The notes: generated from the sequence alone by a model not told the origin. Counted from the stretch's first letter, positions 30,658 to 41,472 are shown. The stretch is 64,000 bases of DNA from an uncultured Clostridia bacterium (GCA_947585865.1 CANPXH010000005.1:51615-115614); one strand, 5' to 3'. Made by a program: numbers and translations.

Positions 30658-31379
30658 AAAGGCACAAGCACTCCCTTCTCCTGTGTATAAAGAGTCTTTC
30701 TGACAATATCCGTCTTTGTAATATCAAACTCTTCATCCATGGATGAATAAATATATTTCAGCAGTACATCGGGCTTTAAATTTCCCTGACTGCCCGCAGC
30801 GATATTGCAATTCAAAACAGTGACATCTCCTCCATTGTCCACGCTTATATATCTTATAAGGGAACGTATATCCACTGTCCTTGTTTTCTTCTTGCCGACC
30901 TTCTCTATGTTTATTTCTTCCTTTTCCATTATACTGTCTACAGTGGATCGGATATCGTCAAATTTTTTGTTCAGCGATATGCTGTAGTCCGCCCATGCTA
31001 CGGCAGCGGCACAGCCTGTATCGTGGAAATCCATTTCCGACGCCTTAAGTATGGATATCCCGCTCGGCAAAACAGAATTAAGCATATTTTTTATTTCATC
31101 ACATTCTACTCTTCGTGTAAGCTGTATATCCGCTATTTCCCCTAAGCCTGACATACCCAAGGGCAAAGGCAGGGCAAATGTAATAAGCTGGTGGGGATTA
31201 TAGCCCCATGAATATCCTATGGGCAATTTTGCTCTTTTTATTATCCTTTGGAAAAATTTCAAAAGATCCAAATGACCTATATATATCATTTTGTCCGTCT
31301 TTGTAAATTCCAATCTGTATTTTATATTGTTATTCAAAGCAGACACCTCCTCCAAAGGAAGCCGCTCCGCAATGGGCAC
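30633..31379 (-). CDS. TIGR03936-family (DUF2344) radical SAM-linked protein
   Basis: YRLEFTKTDKMIYIGHLDLLKFFQRIIKRAKLPIGYSWGYNPHQLITFALPLPLGMSGLGE. Confidence 0.88.
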   Translation of the reverse strand: MPIAERLPLEEVSALNNNIKYRLEFTKTDKMIYIGHLDLLKFFQRIIKRAKLPIGYSWGYNPHQLITFALPLPLGMSGLGEIADIQLTRRVECDEIKNMLNSVLPSGISILKASEMDFHDTGCAAAVAWADYSISLNKKFDDIRSTVDSIMEKEEINIEKVGKKKTRTVDIRSLIRYISVDNGGDVTVLNCNIAAGSQGNLKPDVLLKYIYSSMDEEFDITKTDIVRKTLYTQEKGVLVPLCQEERSI

Positions 31380-33162
31380 ACTGTCTGCGGCAGTTGGGAG
31401 TCACCTGCTCCGCCTTTGCTCTTTCCATTTCGTCTATGAAGAATTTCTTGCTCACGCCTATGGATATGTGATCCCATGGAAGTATCTCATCATAGCTGCG
31501 TTCTCTGTTTGCGTAAAATTCTTTTGAAAGTCCTGTGTCTTCAAAAGCCTGCAGCCATGCATCGTATTTAAAAAGCTCATTCCAACTGTCAAACTTAGCT
31601 CCAAGCTCCCATGCTCTCACTATTATCCTGCCGGTGCGTCTGTCGCCTCTTGCCAACACTCCCTCAAGAGAACTGAGCTCGGGTTCATGATAATTATACT
31701 TTACCTGTTTTCTGGTCATGTTATGCTTTACAAATTTCTGCTTTTTATCAAATTCCTCTACGGTGGATTGAGCAGTCCACTGAAAAGGCGTAAAGGGCTT
31801 TGGCACAAAGCACGCAGAACTTACGGTGACAGATATGGGCCTGCCCTTTCTTTCTTCCTTTGGTATCTCAAAGAATTTCTCCACAATGGCATTTGAAAGA
31901 TGTACTATGCCCATAAGATCCTCATCGGTCTCCGTAGGCAGTCCTACCATAAAATAAAGCTTTACTCTTGTCCATCCTCCGTCAAAGGCAAGCTTGCAGC
32001 CCTTCAATATCTCTTCCTCGGTAATGCCCTTGTTTATAACATCTCTGAGCCTTTGAGTGCCTGCTTCCGGGGCAAAGGTAAGACCCGATTTCCTAACAGC
32101 CTGCACCTTTTCCATAAGGTCAAGAGAAAAGGCATCTATCCTCAAAGAAGGCAGCGATATGCTTATCTTGTCATCGGCATATTTTTCTATGAGAGTCTCG
32201 GCAAGCTCCTTGAACCCTCTGTAATCCCCTGTGGAAAGGCTTGTAAGGCTTATTTCCTCATGCCCCGAATTTTCTATAAGGGAATCTGCAAGCTTTATAA
32301 GTCTGTCTGTGCTTTTTTCCCTCACAGGTCTGTATACAAAACCTGCCTGACAAAAGCGGCAGCCCCTTATACATCCCCTGAACACCTCAAGGGTGACTCT
32401 GTCGTGTACGGTTTCTATAAGAGGAACAAGCTGCCTGTCCGGATAAAAAGCTTCATCCATATTTTTTACTATGACCTTTTTAATAACAGAGGGCGCCTTT
32501 TTATTGTTGGGCGCAAATGATCTTATGGTACCGTCTTCATTGTATTCCACATCATAAAATCTCGGTATATATATACCCTCGACAGCCAAGGCCTTTTCAT
32601 AGAAATCCTCTTTTGTGCCGCCGTTTTTCTTGTTTTCCTTGTATATATCCAAAAGCTCGTCATAGCTTACCTCGCCCTCGCCTATGTAAAACATATCTAT
32701 AATATCGGCCAGCGGCTCCGGATTGTAGGCGCAAGGACCGCCGGCTATTATTATGGGATCCCTTTCCCCTCTGTCCTTGGACCATATGGGTATGCCGGCA
32801 AGATCCAGCATATTTATGATATTGGTATAGCTCATCTCATACTGGAGCGTAAAGCCGACAAAATCAAATTTGTTAATGGCATCACCTGTTTCAAGAGCAA
32901 AAAGAGGTATGTTGTTTTCCCTCATTTTTTCTTCCATATCGAACCAAGGCGCAAATACTCTTTCACAATAAGTATCTTCTCTTCTGTTCAGAAAATAATA
33001 GAGTATCTGCAAACCCAAGTGGCTCATGCCCACCTCATACACATCGGGGAAGCAAAAAGCAAATCTTATATCCGCATCCTCCGCTTTTTTTATTACCATA
33101 TTTATTTCATTTCCTATATACCGTGCAGGCTTTTCTACCTGCAATAAAATTTCTTTAAGCAT
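31330..33162 (-). CDS. TIGR03960-family B12-binding radical SAM protein
   Basis: FAFCFPDVYEVGMSHLGLQILYYFLN; LEVFRGCIRGCRFCQAGFVYRPVREKS (CxxxCxxC). Confidence 0.93.
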   Translation of the reverse strand: MLKEILLQVEKPARYIGNEINMVIKKAEDADIRFAFCFPDVYEVGMSHLGLQILYYFLNRREDTYCERVFAPWFDMEEKMRENNIPLFALETGDAINKFDFVGFTLQYEMSYTNIINMLDLAGIPIWSKDRGERDPIIIAGGPCAYNPEPLADIIDMFYIGEGEVSYDELLDIYKENKKNGGTKEDFYEKALAVEGIYIPRFYDVEYNEDGTIRSFAPNNKKAPSVIKKVIVKNMDEAFYPDRQLVPLIETVHDRVTLEVFRGCIRGCRFCQAGFVYRPVREKSTDRLIKLADSLIENSGHEEISLTSLSTGDYRGFKELAETLIEKYADDKISISLPSLRIDAFSLDLMEKVQAVRKSGLTFAPEAGTQRLRDVINKGITEEEILKGCKLAFDGGWTRVKLYFMVGLPTETDEDLMGIVHLSNAIVEKFFEIPKEERKGRPISVTVSSACFVPKPFTPFQWTAQSTVEEFDKKQKFVKHNMTRKQVKYNYHEPELSSLEGVLARGDRRTGRIIVRAWELGAKFDSWNELFKYDAWLQAFEDTGLSKEFYANRERSYDEILPWDHISIGVSKKFFIDEMERAKAEQVTPNCRRQCAHCGAASFGGGVCFE

Positions 33163-33186
33163 TTTATCCTCCGTTATTTTTATTAC

Positions 33187-34023
33187 CTATTTATTATCAT
33201 AGCCTAAATTTGACGGAATATCAACTAAATTATGATCGATACCGTATTTTTGGATAAATTCTATAAGGCTGTCCTCTGTTATCTCCCTTATTATATTGCC
33301 TTTTCTTACTTCAATAACCGTATAGTAGTCTATGCCGAGACAGTAAACTATTTTTTTCAGCTCAGTGTCCCAGGGTGCGGCTATCCTCCTGCATATATAT
33401 GCCCTGCTGCTCTTTGACGTAAGCATCCTGTATATGAAATATGCCGTGGAGCTCTCATATTTTTTGCTTTCCTTTATTATATATAAAGCAACAAGGAGAA
33501 GAGATATATTGTAATCCATGAGCACCATTTGCAAAAAACCTATCAGTATGAGCGTATAGCATATAACAAGACTCATATTGGCGGCATATCTGTTTGCCTT
33601 GAGCGTACCAAAAAAATAACCGCCTATACATACCAAGAGCCTGCTGCCGTCAAGAGGAAAAACGGGCAGAAGGTTAAAAGCTCCTATCAATATATTGATC
33701 TTCCCCACAATGCTGTTTATGAATATTATACCGAATATTATATTGAAAACAGGCGGTATGCCCAGCACAAGCATTCGCCTTGACAGGCATATGTTTTCAA
33801 GCCCCTGTATCTCCGCAGAAAGACCTACGGGCATAAATGTGATTCCCTTGACTCTTCCGCCGTATTCCAGCGCAAGCGCAATATGGAGCATTTCATGAAA
33901 GGCCATGAAAACATAAGCAATAAAAAATTGCTCTAAATAGCTTAGAGCAATCATAAGTAATATCAAAACAAAAAAGGAAAATCTGAATCTGATATAAAAT
34001 CCGTTCTTCAAAGCTGCCTCCAT
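33187..34023 (-). CDS. spoIVFB: SpoIVFB-like M50 site-2 metalloprotease
   Basis: FMAFHEMLHIALALEYGG (HExxH) and NLLPVFPLDGSRLLVCIGG; adjacent to spoIVFA-like gene. Confidence 0.88.
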   Translation of the reverse strand: MEAALKNGFYIRFRFSFFVLILLMIALSYLEQFFIAYVFMAFHEMLHIALALEYGGRVKGITFMPVGLSAEIQGLENICLSRRMLVLGIPPVFNIIFGIIFINSIVGKINILIGAFNLLPVFPLDGSRLLVCIGGYFFGTLKANRYAANMSLVICYTLILIGFLQMVLMDYNISLLLVALYIIKESKKYESSTAYFIYRMLTSKSSRAYICRRIAAPWDTELKKIVYCLGIDYYTVIEVRKGNIIREITEDSLIEFIQKYGIDHNLVDIPSNLGYDNK

Positions 34024-34025
34024 AC

Positions 34026-34821
34026 TTAGCTTAAATATTCATAGGGATCTAAATATACGCCCTCGTGCATCACCTCATAGTGGAGATGCGGACCCGTTGC
34101 CTGACCTGTGCTCCCTGTGTATGCCAGCACATCCTTCTGCTTTATTTTCTGGCCCTTCTGCACGACCACCTTGCTCAAATGAGCATAAAGTATTTCATAA
34201 CCGTCATATGTGGCATACTTTACCCACCAGCCGTAGCTTTGGGAATAACCGCTGTCCAGCACCTCGCCGCTCTTGACGGCTCTTGCCTCCGTTCCCGCAG
34301 GCACGCCCAAATCGATGCCCTTGTGAGTCTCGCTTTTGCCTGTCACGGGATTTACCCTTGAGCCGAATACATCTGTCACAACGCCGTTGTCAATAGGAGT
34401 CACCCATACTTCGCTAGGGAGACTCCAGGGCTTTCTGATGCTTATAATAGGCGTTTTCATTTTCCGCTATGCTCTCAAGAGTCTCTTTATCCAAGGCCAC
34501 GTCTTCGCCTATATTTGCAAGCAAGCCTATATTCTTTCCCTCACAAACGAAATTGAATACGGCGACCGCAGAGCTTTTTATGCTTTGAACAGACGTGCTT
34601 TGAGACAATACGCTTGTTATGCCGTCTGTCATTTTATCAGCAATATCACCGTTTAGCTTATATGTTCCTACGGCTATTATAGCAATGCCCAAGCATATAT
34701 TCAGCCGAAGTATAAATGTGTTTTTCTCATCGTTGCGCTTGTATATTTGGTCTGAATAATGTCTTTTTTTGATATTTCTTTTGTGTTTTTCGGAATAATA
34801 TCTTTTATCCATAGTTTTCAC
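34026..34821 (-). CDS. spoIVFA: SpoIVFA-like membrane protein with M23 peptidase/LytM domain, split into two overlapping frames (34821-34414 and 34460-34026)
   Basis: Frame 1 supplies the N-terminus and TM segment (LRLNICLGIAIIAVGTYKL) and ends ...KALESP*. The other frame continues SEVWVTPIDNGVVTDVFGSRVNPVTGKSETHKGIDLGVPAGTEARAV...GPHLHYEVMH. A +1 shift at CCC TAG C joins them. Confidence 0.75.
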
Positions 34822-34877
34822 CTCAATATATTATATTAAGATGAAATATTTTTATTCCTGTTTTTTCATATACGGGC

Positions 34878-35336
34878 TCATATGCTGTCTTTGAATTTAA
34901 ACGGCTCGGTAAAATTACCATCCAGATCAAAAGAAGATCTGAGAACTATCTCCTTGGAATCATCCATGCCGAAGCCGTCTTCATCAGCCCAATAGCGCCC
35001 ATCGGGCTGTACTGTCCATATGAATTTTATAAGGTTCTCTGTCATTCCGAAATCTAACGAAAACCTTACATACGGCGTTAACGGATTTTCAAGATCCTGC
35101 TCCCAATCTCCGTGGACTACGCCGGGAAAGTCCAATATCTTACCGTTTTCATCCACTATCTGTTTTATGAGCTTTTCGTCTTTATAAAGCCCCACTTCGG
35201 CTTTAGTATATCCGCCCATACCGTTGCTTACTTCCTTGCAGACAATATAATATCCTTCTCTCAGATCCAGACGTAAATAGGGATAGGAATATTTGCCTCT
35301 GTTTCTTTTAAATAAATTTCCAAACACAGTAACCAC
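34878..35336 (-). CDS. Conserved hypothetical protein
   Basis: Intact 152-aa ORF in a minus-strand cluster; no recognised domain. Confidence 0.6.
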   Translation of the reverse strand: MVTVFGNLFKRNRGKYSYPYLRLDLREGYYIVCKEVSNGMGGYTKAEVGLYKDEKLIKQIVDENGKILDFPGVVHGDWEQDLENPLTPYVRFSLDFGMTENLIKFIWTVQPDGRYWADEDGFGMDDSKEIVLRSSFDLDGNFTEPFKFKDSI

Positions 35337-35343
35337 CTCACAT

Positions 35344-36783
35344 CTATCTTGGAATGAATATAAGAGTTATAAGCAGCAATATACATAATAAAACAAGAGC
35401 TGCGTTGATCTTAGTGTTGTATCCTATGAACAAATGGATAAGCACATATGTTATGACGCCAAAGCCTATTCCTATCAAAAGGCTGCCCGTCAAGGGCATA
35501 AGCAGCATAGTAAAGAAGGCAGGCACAGCTTCGGCTATATCCTCAAAATCTATATTCTTCAAAACGCCCATCATCATAACTCCCGCCATAATGAGCGTTG
35601 TTGCGGTAGCCGCAGACGGCACCACAGCCATAAGCGGAGTCAGCGATACCGAAGCCAATAAAAACAAGCCTGTGATAACGGCCGTAAGCCCCGTCTTTCC
35701 TCCTTCTATGACGCCTGTGGTGGACTCAACATATGTGGAAACGCTTGTGGAACCCAAAAGCGCACCGACTGATGTTGTAACGGCATCCACTTCCAATATT
35801 TTAGGCATATTTTTTTTATCCTTTATCTTATCAAAGCTCACCCCGGCATAATTTCCCATAGCTATGAGCAATGTCATAGTCTCAAATATATCCATTATAC
35901 ATATGGCAAATATTATTATGACGACAGACATTATGCCCTTGGTGATATCCCATGGCGTGGAAGTGTTCGTAAGCAGGTGGAAATCAAGCTTAAATGCAAG
36001 GCTCGTGATCGGTATACTGTAGCCAAAGCTGCCCTCTCCCAGCGCATTTACAAGACCCAGGGGTATTGCCAAAATTATACATACGATCTTGCCTACGAAT
36101 ATCGCACCATGAACGTGTCTTTTCATAAGCACCACTATAAATATTACAACAGCTATTGCAAGCACGGCACTGAGATTATTTTTGTCGGCCAGGTTAAATG
36201 TGAAAAAATGCACGCCCTCTTCCGAATAATCTATTATATGCGCTTTTTCTATTCCTGTAAACGCTATGAAAAAGCCTATACCGGCGCTTACCGCATATTT
36301 TATATTGTGGGGTATTATTTTGTGTATCTTTTCCTCAGCCCCCGTAGCCGACAGCACAAAGAAAAGTATGCCGGAAATAAATACCATGGCCAAGGCCTGA
36401 TTATAGGTGTAGCCAAAGCCCTTGCATATGGTATAGGTAACAAAAGTACCTATGGCAATGCTGGGACCCTGTACAAAAGGAGTGTTTGTGACCATACCCA
36501 TAAATATGGAAGCAAAGCCCGCCACTACAAAGGCTACCGCCGTAAGAGCGACCAGCATTTCCGAAGCTGTAAAATTACCTGCCACGATAGCGTTTTTAAC
36601 GATTTCTCCATGAGCATCCACCGCCCCCGGAAATGCCTCAATAAGTATCTCGGGCACAAGCATCACGGCATATATTATCGTGAAATAATTGGTGATACCG
36701 GCAAGCATCTCGTTTTTAATGGAGCTTTCATATTCCCTTATGCGAAAGCGTTTTCTTATAAGCTCCTTTATATATCCTCTCAT
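35344..36783 (-). CDS. NCS2/AzgA-type purine (guanine/hypoxanthine) permease
   Basis: MLAGITNYFTIIYAVMLVPEIL; GPSIAIGTFVTYTICKGFGYTYNQALAMVFISG; many TM helices. Confidence 0.9.
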   Translation of the reverse strand: MRGYIKELIRKRFRIREYESSIKNEMLAGITNYFTIIYAVMLVPEILIEAFPGAVDAHGEIVKNAIVAGNFTASEMLVALTAVAFVVAGFASIFMGMVTNTPFVQGPSIAIGTFVTYTICKGFGYTYNQALAMVFISGILFFVLSATGAEEKIHKIIPHNIKYAVSAGIGFFIAFTGIEKAHIIDYSEEGVHFFTFNLADKNNLSAVLAIAVVIFIVVLMKRHVHGAIFVGKIVCIILAIPLGLVNALGEGSFGYSIPITSLAFKLDFHLLTNTSTPWDITKGIMSVVIIIFAICIMDIFETMTLLIAMGNYAGVSFDKIKDKKNMPKILEVDAVTTSVGALLGSTSVSTYVESTTGVIEGGKTGLTAVITGLFLLASVSLTPLMAVVPSAATATTLIMAGVMMMGVLKNIDFEDIAEAVPAFFTMLLMPLTGSLLIGIGFGVITYVLIHLFIGYNTKINAALVLLCILLLITLIFIPR

Positions 36784-37013
36784 AAATTACCTCCCCATAA
36801 TATCCTATATTTAATTATCCCCTATTTATCAAAAGTTGTCAAGTAAAATGGCACTTTCAATTGTAAACAAATGGTATATCACGGCACATGGCATATGCCT
36901 GCCGACAGTATATTATTTCCTATTTAAATGTAATTGTATAAATTGATTAATTATTTTAATAAATCCTTATTAATTTTAATGAAATAAAAACATAAACTTA
37001 ACAGCAAAAATTC

Positions 37014-37042
37014 TTGCATATTTTGTAGATTTGAAGTATAAT
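37014..37042 (+). promoter_or_regulatory. Candidate sigma-A promoter for the hydrogenase operon
   Basis: TTGCAT - 17 nt - TATAAT upstream of 37197. Confidence 0.65.
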
Positions 37043-37196
37043 ATTATTCGATGTCTAATACATTTTAAATAGCTTACTTGTTTTTTACCTTTTTATATAG
37101 GTATAATGCAGGTGCAAGTTAAAAATTTGTCAATCTTTTTCGGAGACAAATGACATATTTAAAAAAAGGAAGTAATTTTAAAGGAGGTTTTCTTTA

Positions 37197-37706
37197 ATGG
37201 AAAAGCAAACAGTTCATGCCTTCACAGGTACGGCAGAACAGGAAGCTAAGCTCAAAGAGGTCATAAAAGAACATCATGACCAGCCCGGCGGCCTTATGCC
37301 CGTACTTCAGGGAGCACAAGAGATATACGGATATCTTCCTATAGAGGTTCAGCAAATGATAGCTGACGGTCTTAATATCTCCCTGTCAGAAGTGTATGGT
37401 GTAGCAACTTTTTATTCTCAGTTCTCCCTTACTCCAAAGGGCAAGAACAGGATCAGTGTTTGTCTCGGCACAGCCTGCTATGTTAAGGGTGCTGACAAAG
37501 TTCTTGAGGCAGTTGAGAAAAAGCTCGGCATAAAGAGCGGCGAATGTACCGAAGACGGTCTGTTCTCCCTTGACTCCACAAGATGTGTCGGAGCCTGCGG
37601 TCTTGCTCCCGTTATGCTTGTAAACGATGAGGTATACGGCAAGATGACGCCTGAACAGGTCGACGGCATTATTGACAAATATGCGAAGGCAGGTGACGCT
37701 CAATGA
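37197..37706 (+). CDS. NuoE-like 24 kDa [2Fe-2S] subunit of NADH-dependent hydrogenase
   Basis: Conserved C-residues CLGTACYVKGADKVLEAVEKKL...CVGACGLAPVMLVNDEVYGKMTPE. Confidence 0.94.
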   Translation: MEKQTVHAFTGTAEQEAKLKEVIKEHHDQPGGLMPVLQGAQEIYGYLPIEVQQMIADGLNISLSEVYGVATFYSQFSLTPKGKNRISVCLGTACYVKGADKVLEAVEKKLGIKSGECTEDGLFSLDSTRCVGACGLAPVMLVNDEVYGKMTPEQVDGIIDKYAKAGDAQ

Positions 37707-39598
37707 TGACTATAGAACAGTTAAATAAAATAAGAGACGAAAAAAGAGACCTTGTTATGGTGCGTAAGCTCATAAAGGAACAAGGCGAAGAAATGGCCAA
37801 GCATACAGGCTATAAGAAGCAGGTGCTCATATGCGGAGGTACAGGCTGTACTTCATCAGGCTCTCACAAGGTCATAGAGGCTCTTGAAAGCTCACTTAAA
37901 AAGCACGGTCTTGAAAAGGATGTACTTGTAGTCAGGACAGGCTGCTTCGGTCTTTGTGCATTGGGTCCTATTATGATAGTTTATCCGGAGGGCTGCTTCT
38001 ACAGTCAGATGACTCCCGATCATATAGAAAAGATAGTTGAAGAGCATCTTAAAAACGGCAATGTGGTAAAGGAATATCTTTATCAGGAGACGGTTCACTC
38101 AGACGGCAGCATACTTTCTCTTAACGAGACTGCATTCTATAAGAAGCAGATGAGAGTTGCCCTTAGGAACTGCGGCGTTATCGATCCCGAGCAGATAGAG
38201 GAATACATAGCCGTTGACGGTTATCAGGCATTGGCTAAGGTGCTTACATCAATGACAGGCGACGAGGTCATCGACGAGATCACAAAATCAGGATTGAGAG
38301 GCCGTGGCGGCGGCGGATTCCCTACAGGCAGAAAGTGGGCCTTTGCAAAGGCTACACAAAGCGATATCAAATATGTATGCTGTAACGCCGATGAGGGCGA
38401 CCCCGGCGCATTTATGGACAGATCCATACTTGAAGGCGATCCTCACTGTGTTATAGAAGCTATGGCTATTGCAGGCTACAGCATAGGCGCTCAGAAGGGT
38501 TATGTATATGTTCGTGCGGAATATCCCATCGCCGTTAAGAGATTACAAATAGCGGTAGATCAGGCAAGAGAATACGGCCTTTTAGGCGAGCACATTTTCG
38601 GAACGGATTTTTCATTTGATATAGAGATAAGACTTGGCGCAGGTGCATTCGTATGCGGCGAAGAAACTGCCCTTATGACTTCTATAGAAGGTCACAGAGG
38701 CGAGCCTCGCCCACGTCCGCCTTTCCCTGCCGTAAAGGGTCTTTTCGACAAGCCTACTATACTCAACAACGTTGAGACAAATGCAAATATCGCTCAAATA
38801 ATTTTAAAGGGTGCAGATTGGTTCAGCAGCATCGGTACCGAAAAGTCAAAGGGTACAAAGGTATTTGCCCTGGGCGGCAAGATCACGAACGTAGGTCTTG
38901 TGGAAATACCTATGGGTACAACATTAAGAGAAATAGTTGAAGAAATAGGCGGCGGCATACCTAACGGCAAGAAGTTCAAGGCTGCTCAGACAGGCGGCCC
39001 TTCAGGCGGCTGTATCCCCGCAAGCCATATAGATACTCCCATCGATTACGACAGCCTTATAGCTTTAGGCTCTATGATGGGTTCAGGCGGTCTTATCATT
39101 CTTGATGAAGATACCTGTATGGTCGATATTTCAAAGTTCTATCTTGACTTTACCGTTGATGAGTCCTGCGGCAAGTGCACACCGTGCCGTATAGGTACAA
39201 AGAGACTTAATCAGCTTCTTGAAAAGATAACCGAGGGTAAGGGCGAAATGGAGGATCTTGAAAAGATCGAAGAGCTTGCACAGCATATGAAGTCATCTTC
39301 ACTCTGTGCTCTCGGCCAGTCAGCCCCCAACCCTGTACTCTCTACTCTCAATTATTTCAGAGACGAATATCTTGCTCATATACAGGATAAGAAGTGTCCT
39401 GCCGGAGTATGTAAGAAGCTTATGAAATATGAGATAAAGGCCGATCTGTGCAAGGGCTGTACTCTCTGCGCAAGGAATTGTCCTGCAAACGCTATTACAG
39501 GCAAGGTAAGAGAGCCCCATGTCATAGATCAGGATAAGTGTATCAAGTGCGGCGTATGTATGCAGAACTGTAAGTTCAACGCAATAGAAAAGAATTAA
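37703..39598 (+). CDS. NuoF-like flavoprotein subunit (HydB type) with N-terminal thioredoxin-like and C-terminal 2x[4Fe-4S] domains
   Basis: GLRGRGGGGFPTGRKW; ESCGKCTPCRIGTKRL; CKGCTLCARNCPANAI. Confidence 0.95.
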   Translation: MMTIEQLNKIRDEKRDLVMVRKLIKEQGEEMAKHTGYKKQVLICGGTGCTSSGSHKVIEALESSLKKHGLEKDVLVVRTGCFGLCALGPIMIVYPEGCFYSQMTPDHIEKIVEEHLKNGNVVKEYLYQETVHSDGSILSLNETAFYKKQMRVALRNCGVIDPEQIEEYIAVDGYQALAKVLTSMTGDEVIDEITKSGLRGRGGGGFPTGRKWAFAKATQSDIKYVCCNADEGDPGAFMDRSILEGDPHCVIEAMAIAGYSIGAQKGYVYVRAEYPIAVKRLQIAVDQAREYGLLGEHIFGTDFSFDIEIRLGAGAFVCGEETALMTSIEGHRGEPRPRPPFPAVKGLFDKPTILNNVETNANIAQIILKGADWFSSIGTEKSKGTKVFALGGKITNVGLVEIPMGTTLREIVEEIGGGIPNGKKFKAAQTGGPSGGCIPASHIDTPIDYDSLIALGSMMGSGGLIILDEDTCMVDISKFYLDFTVDESCGKCTPCRIGTKRLNQLLEKITEGKGEMEDLEKIEELAQHMKSSSLCALGQSAPNPVLSTLNYFRDEYLAHIQDKKCPAGVCKKLMKYEIKADLCKGCTLCARNCPANAITGKVREPHVIDQDKCIKCGVCMQNCKFNAIEKN

Positions 39599-39613
39599 GG
39601 AGGTGCTTAAGTT

Positions 39614-41353
39614 ATGGAAAATATGGTAAATTTAAAGATAAATAATATTCCTGTAACAGTGCCTGCCGGTTCTACCATTTTGCAGGCTGCAAAATCAGCA
39701 AATATAGAAATACCTACTCTCTGCTACCTCAAGGATGTGAACTGCATAGGTGCTTGCAGAATATGTATCGTTGAGATAAAGGGAAGAGGACCTCTTGTCG
39801 CTTCCTGCGTATATCCTGTTGAAGAGGGTATGGAGGTCCTTACAAACACTCCCAGAGTACGTGCTTCAAGAAAGACTACTCTTGAGCTTCTGCTCTCAAG
39901 CCACAGAAAGAAGTGTCTTTCCTGTGTTAAAAGCAACAATTGTGAATTACAAAGATTATCACTTGAATACGGCGTAGACGAGGACAGATTCCCTACAGAT
40001 GAGAACTATCCCGCACCCGATGATAAATCACCATATCTTATAAGAGACAACAGCAAGTGTATAAATTGCAGACGCTGTGTTGCCGCTTGTAAGAATTTAC
40101 AGTCAGTTTCAGTTATAGGCGCTATAAGGAGAGGCTACAATGTTCACATAGGCTGTGCCTTTGAGCAGAGCCTTGACGACTCTCCTTGTGTCGGCTGCGG
40201 CCAGTGTGTAGTTGCCTGCCCCGTAGGCGCTTTGACGGAAAAGGATGAAACAGCCAAGGTTTGGGATGCTATTGCAGATCCCGACAAGCAGGTAGTTGTA
40301 TTTACGGCTCCTTCCATAAGAGCTACATTGGGCGAATGCTTTGATATGGCGCCCGGTACCGATGTGGAAGGCAAAATGACTGCCGCTATAAGACGACTTG
40401 GCGCTGACAAGGTATTCAATATGAACTTTACAGCCGACCTTACCATTATGGAAGAGGCTCATGAATTTGTAGAGAGAGTTAAGAACGGCGGTACATTGCC
40501 TATGTTCACATCCTGCTGTCCGGGCTGGGTAAAGTTCATAGAGCATTACTATCCCGAGCTTATACCTAACGTATCTTCATGTAAGTCTCCTCAGCAGATG
40601 TTTGGCGCTGTTTTAAAGAGCTACTACTGTGAGAAGAACAATATCGATCCAAAGGATCTCTTTGTTGTAAGTATAATCCCTTGTACGGCAAAGAAGTTTG
40701 AGGTAACTCGTGAAGAGCAGTGGAATGACGGTATGCCCGATGTAGATGTTTCACTCACTACAAGAGAGCTTGGCAGAATGATAAAGAATGCTGCAATCAA
40801 GTTCACAGAGCTTCCCGATGAAGATTATGACGATCCATTTGAGTTTGCCAGCGGCGGCGGTATCATATTCGGCGCTACAGGCGGTGTTATGGAAGCCGCT
40901 TTAAGAACAGCAGCTTCTATACTCGATAAGGATATAAAGAAGGTAGACTTTGAAGAGGTAAGAGGAACTGAGGGCATTAAGGAAGCTACCTACGAGGTAG
41001 GCGGAGTTACTGTAAATGTAGCTGTTGCTTCAGGCCTTGCAAACGCAAGAAAGGTCGTAGAGGATATTAAGGCAGGCAGGAAGAATTACCACTTTGTAGA
41101 GGTAATGGCTTGTCCGGGCGGATGTATCAACGGCGGCGGCCAGCCTGTTCAGGGCGACATTGTCAGAAACAATGTTGATCTTAAGACACTTCGTTCTTCC
41201 GTACTCTATACAGCCGATAAGAACAACGACATAAGACGTTCTCATGAAAGTCCTATAATAAAGAAGGTCTATGATGAATACTTTGAAGCTCCCGGCAAGG
41301 AAAAAGCACATAAGCTTCTTCACACAACTTATGTTGACAGAAAGAATAAATAA
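39614..41353 (+). CDS. [FeFe]-hydrogenase catalytic subunit (HydA type)
   Basis: H-cluster motifs FTSCCPGWVKFIEHYYPEL, SIIPCTAKKFE, VMACPGGCINGGGQP plus N-terminal 2Fe-2S and 4Fe-4S domains. Confidence 0.96.
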   Translation: MENMVNLKINNIPVTVPAGSTILQAAKSANIEIPTLCYLKDVNCIGACRICIVEIKGRGPLVASCVYPVEEGMEVLTNTPRVRASRKTTLELLLSSHRKKCLSCVKSNNCELQRLSLEYGVDEDRFPTDENYPAPDDKSPYLIRDNSKCINCRRCVAACKNLQSVSVIGAIRRGYNVHIGCAFEQSLDDSPCVGCGQCVVACPVGALTEKDETAKVWDAIADPDKQVVVFTAPSIRATLGECFDMAPGTDVEGKMTAAIRRLGADKVFNMNFTADLTIMEEAHEFVERVKNGGTLPMFTSCCPGWVKFIEHYYPELIPNVSSCKSPQQMFGAVLKSYYCEKNNIDPKDLFVVSIIPCTAKKFEVTREEQWNDGMPDVDVSLTTRELGRMIKNAAIKFTELPDEDYDDPFEFASGGGIIFGATGGVMEAALRTAASILDKDIKKVDFEEVRGTEGIKEATYEVGGVTVNVAVASGLANARKVVEDIKAGRKNYHFVEVMACPGGCINGGGQPVQGDIVRNNVDLKTLRSSVLYTADKNNDIRRSHESPIIKKVYDEYFEAPGKEKAHKLLHTTYVDRKNK

Positions 41354-41360
41354 AGCACTT

Positions 41361-41383
41361 ATCCCCCGAACTATTCGGGGGAT
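41361..41383 (+). terminator. Hydrogenase operon terminator
   Basis: ATCCCCCGAA-CTA-TTCGGGGGAT. Confidence 0.8.
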
Positions 41384-41472
41384 ATTTGTATTTTGGCTTT
41401 TTTTATTCGGCACCATACCGAGGACAAATTTTATTTTTAAAAATTGTTTGCTGCTCTTTTATATATGAGCGG

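Noticed and set aside
36784-37000. Purine riboswitch upstream of the permease
   Set aside because: I looked for the conserved purine-riboswitch core on the minus strand and did not find it.
137-40806. Many ORFs of 60-300 aa antisense to housekeeping genes (e.g. 17472-18422 +, 19774-20484 +, 11356-12246 +, 35977-36846 +)
   Set aside because: They are shadow frames of strongly supported genes, with no recognisable domains or SD sites.
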